Positions 32,897 to 33,617 of a stretch of DNA of 33,617 nucleotides are shown piece after piece. This DNA comes from Armatimonadaceae bacterium. GTDB taxonomy: Bacteria > Armatimonadota > Armatimonadia > Armatimonadales > Armatimonadaceae. Positions within the stretch are counted from its first letter, which is position 1. Each line of letters opens with the position of its first letter. The stretch covers positions 1-33,617 of the forward strand of contig JAUJOK010000051.1 in assembly GCA_030447685.1 (NCBI GenBank), read 5' to 3'. The translations under genes and the position numbers were made by a program. The notes under the pieces were generated by a model. That model ran no database searches and was not told where the DNA came from. It worked only from the letters and a program-made list of their open reading frames with translations.

Positions 32897-33617
32897 TGTG
32901 CCGGAAGCCAGATCGAAAACGCTTTCATCCCCGGCGATGTTGCGGACTTTCAGGCGCAGCGGCTTTTGGGCGCTGGTAATTTTGCCGTTCCAGAAGGATT
33001 TGGTTTTCACCCCGTCACGAACGACAAAGCCCTTTTTGTCTATCTTGATTTCGGCGTCCGAATGCCACGCGCCTGCTGCCTGGGTGGCGTCGAGGCTGAG
33101 CCATTCGATCAGTTCCAGACCATTCTCGCTGATCTGAATCGGTTTGAAGGAGACTTTCTTTTTGGGCGCGTCGTCGGTTTCGGTATCGTCATCCTCGCTT
33201 TCCAGCAGCGAGGTTCTGGCTTTGCCGGTCTGACCGCGCTTCTGGTTGTATTCGCCGATCTTTTGTTGCAAACGGTCGCTGGCGAAGCGGATGATTTCGA
33301 TTTCGTGCGCGCCGTCCGCCGCTTCACGCGCTTCCCACTCCGCTTCGTCGTTCAAAACAACCTCGTCCAGCACCTCTTTCAAGTCGCGCAGTTCGATTTC
33401 GATGCCGGTGGCGTTGCGCTCCTTGATGAACTTATCTACGGCGCTGCGGTCGAAAATATCCACGTAGTAGACGATGACCTGTTTGGTGTCGTCGGGCAGG
33501 TCGGGCATCGCTTCGTTGATGACGCGGTTGATGAGCGATTCGTCCAGAACTTTGGTGCTGTGGTCCAGCAGATTCGGCAGATAGACGGGAACGGTGCCCA
33601 GTTTGGAGTCGGTAATC
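32885..33617 (-). CDS. C-terminal part of a larger protein, possibly a DNA methyltransferase
   Basis: The open frame continues past the right edge; 244 residues are visible, starting in TDSKLGTVPVYLPNLLDHS. Clear stretches are VIVYYVDIFDRSAVDKFIKERNATGI, EIIRFASDRLQQKIGEYNQ, an acidic linker (SEDDDTETDD) and a C-terminal beta-rich domain LRLKVRNIAGDESVFDLASG. The segment resembles the C-terminal part of adenine-specific methyltransferases of type III-like restriction systems, but no catalytic motif (DPPY, FxGxG) is in view, so this is only a suggestion. It converges on the amidase gene with an overlap of 12 bases. The identity depends on sequence beyond the window. Confidence 0.8.
   Translation of the reverse strand, partial: ITDSKLGTVPVYLPNLLDHSTKVLDESLINRVINEAMPDLPDDTKQVIVYYVDIFDRSAVDKFIKERNATGIEIELRDLKEVLDEVVLNDEAEWEAREAADGAHEIEIIRFASDRLQQKIGEYNQKRGQTGKARTSLLESEDDDTETDDAPKKKVSFKPIQISENGLELIEWLSLDATQAAGAWHSDAEIKIDKKGFVVRDGVKTKSFWNGKITSAQKPLRLKVRNIAGDESVFDLASGTLSV

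Noticed and set aside
1..33617. CRISPR arrays, tRNA or rRNA genes, prophage modules and toxin-antitoxin pairs
   Set aside because: No regularly spaced repeats, no cloverleaf-like sequence and no typical phage or toxin proteins were found by reading both strands.

Overview
The window is a GC-rich, densely coded bacterial chromosome segment. No rRNA, tRNA or CRISPR array was seen. The gene mix points to Armatimonadota or a planctomycete-like lineage: a DUF1592/DUF1552 pair with a CxxCH cytochrome motif, Tat-signal oxidoreductases, many carbohydrate genes of the sugar isomerase, Gfo/Idh and GH172 types, a NurA nuclease and a PdtaS/PdtaR-type ANTAR system. This placement is inference from gene content; no marker gene settles it.

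Layout. Positions 1-4971 (minus strand) are a tightly packed run. It starts with a polytopic membrane protein that carries presenilin-like FD / GxxD / PAL motifs. An AcpH-like pseudogene, clpS, a family 2 glycosyltransferase, nurA, a NarL-type response regulator and a gene leaving the window follow. A consensus-like promoter fires the opposite way into an ANTAR response regulator and its GAF-GAF histidine kinase (5061-7388). After an unrecognised gene comes a catabolic cluster (8290-11643): TIM-barrel sugar isomerase, Gfo/Idh/MocA dehydrogenase and GH172 hydrolase. The DUF1592/DUF1552 pair (11733-15561, minus) ends at a clear terminator. A DcuC-like transporter (16447-17790, minus) has an ISAs1-family insertion just upstream (17853-19067), with perfect 18-bp terminal inverted repeats, a 9-bp target duplication and a twice-frameshifted transposase.

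The right half holds a WD40 protein, a Tat aldo/keto reductase, a small anchored protein, and a secreted glycosidase-like gene broken by one frameshift. That gene overlaps a CE7-type esterase, which overlaps an orphan receiver domain. A decayed L7/L12-C-terminal-like gene and a CPBP protease follow. Next is an Rrf2 regulator-cysK pair behind a second TTGACA-18-TACAAT promoter, then an RNase HI fused to a ParB-like domain, a zinc-less MDR dehydrogenase, a Tat amidase and the C-terminal part of a protein that runs off the right edge.

The most interesting points are the possible bacterial GxGD-like intramembrane protease, the RNase HI-ParB-like fusion, the Rrf2-CysK unit, and a surprising number of single-base frameshifts (about seven in four loci). 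Those frameshifts are either real decay or a sequence-quality problem.
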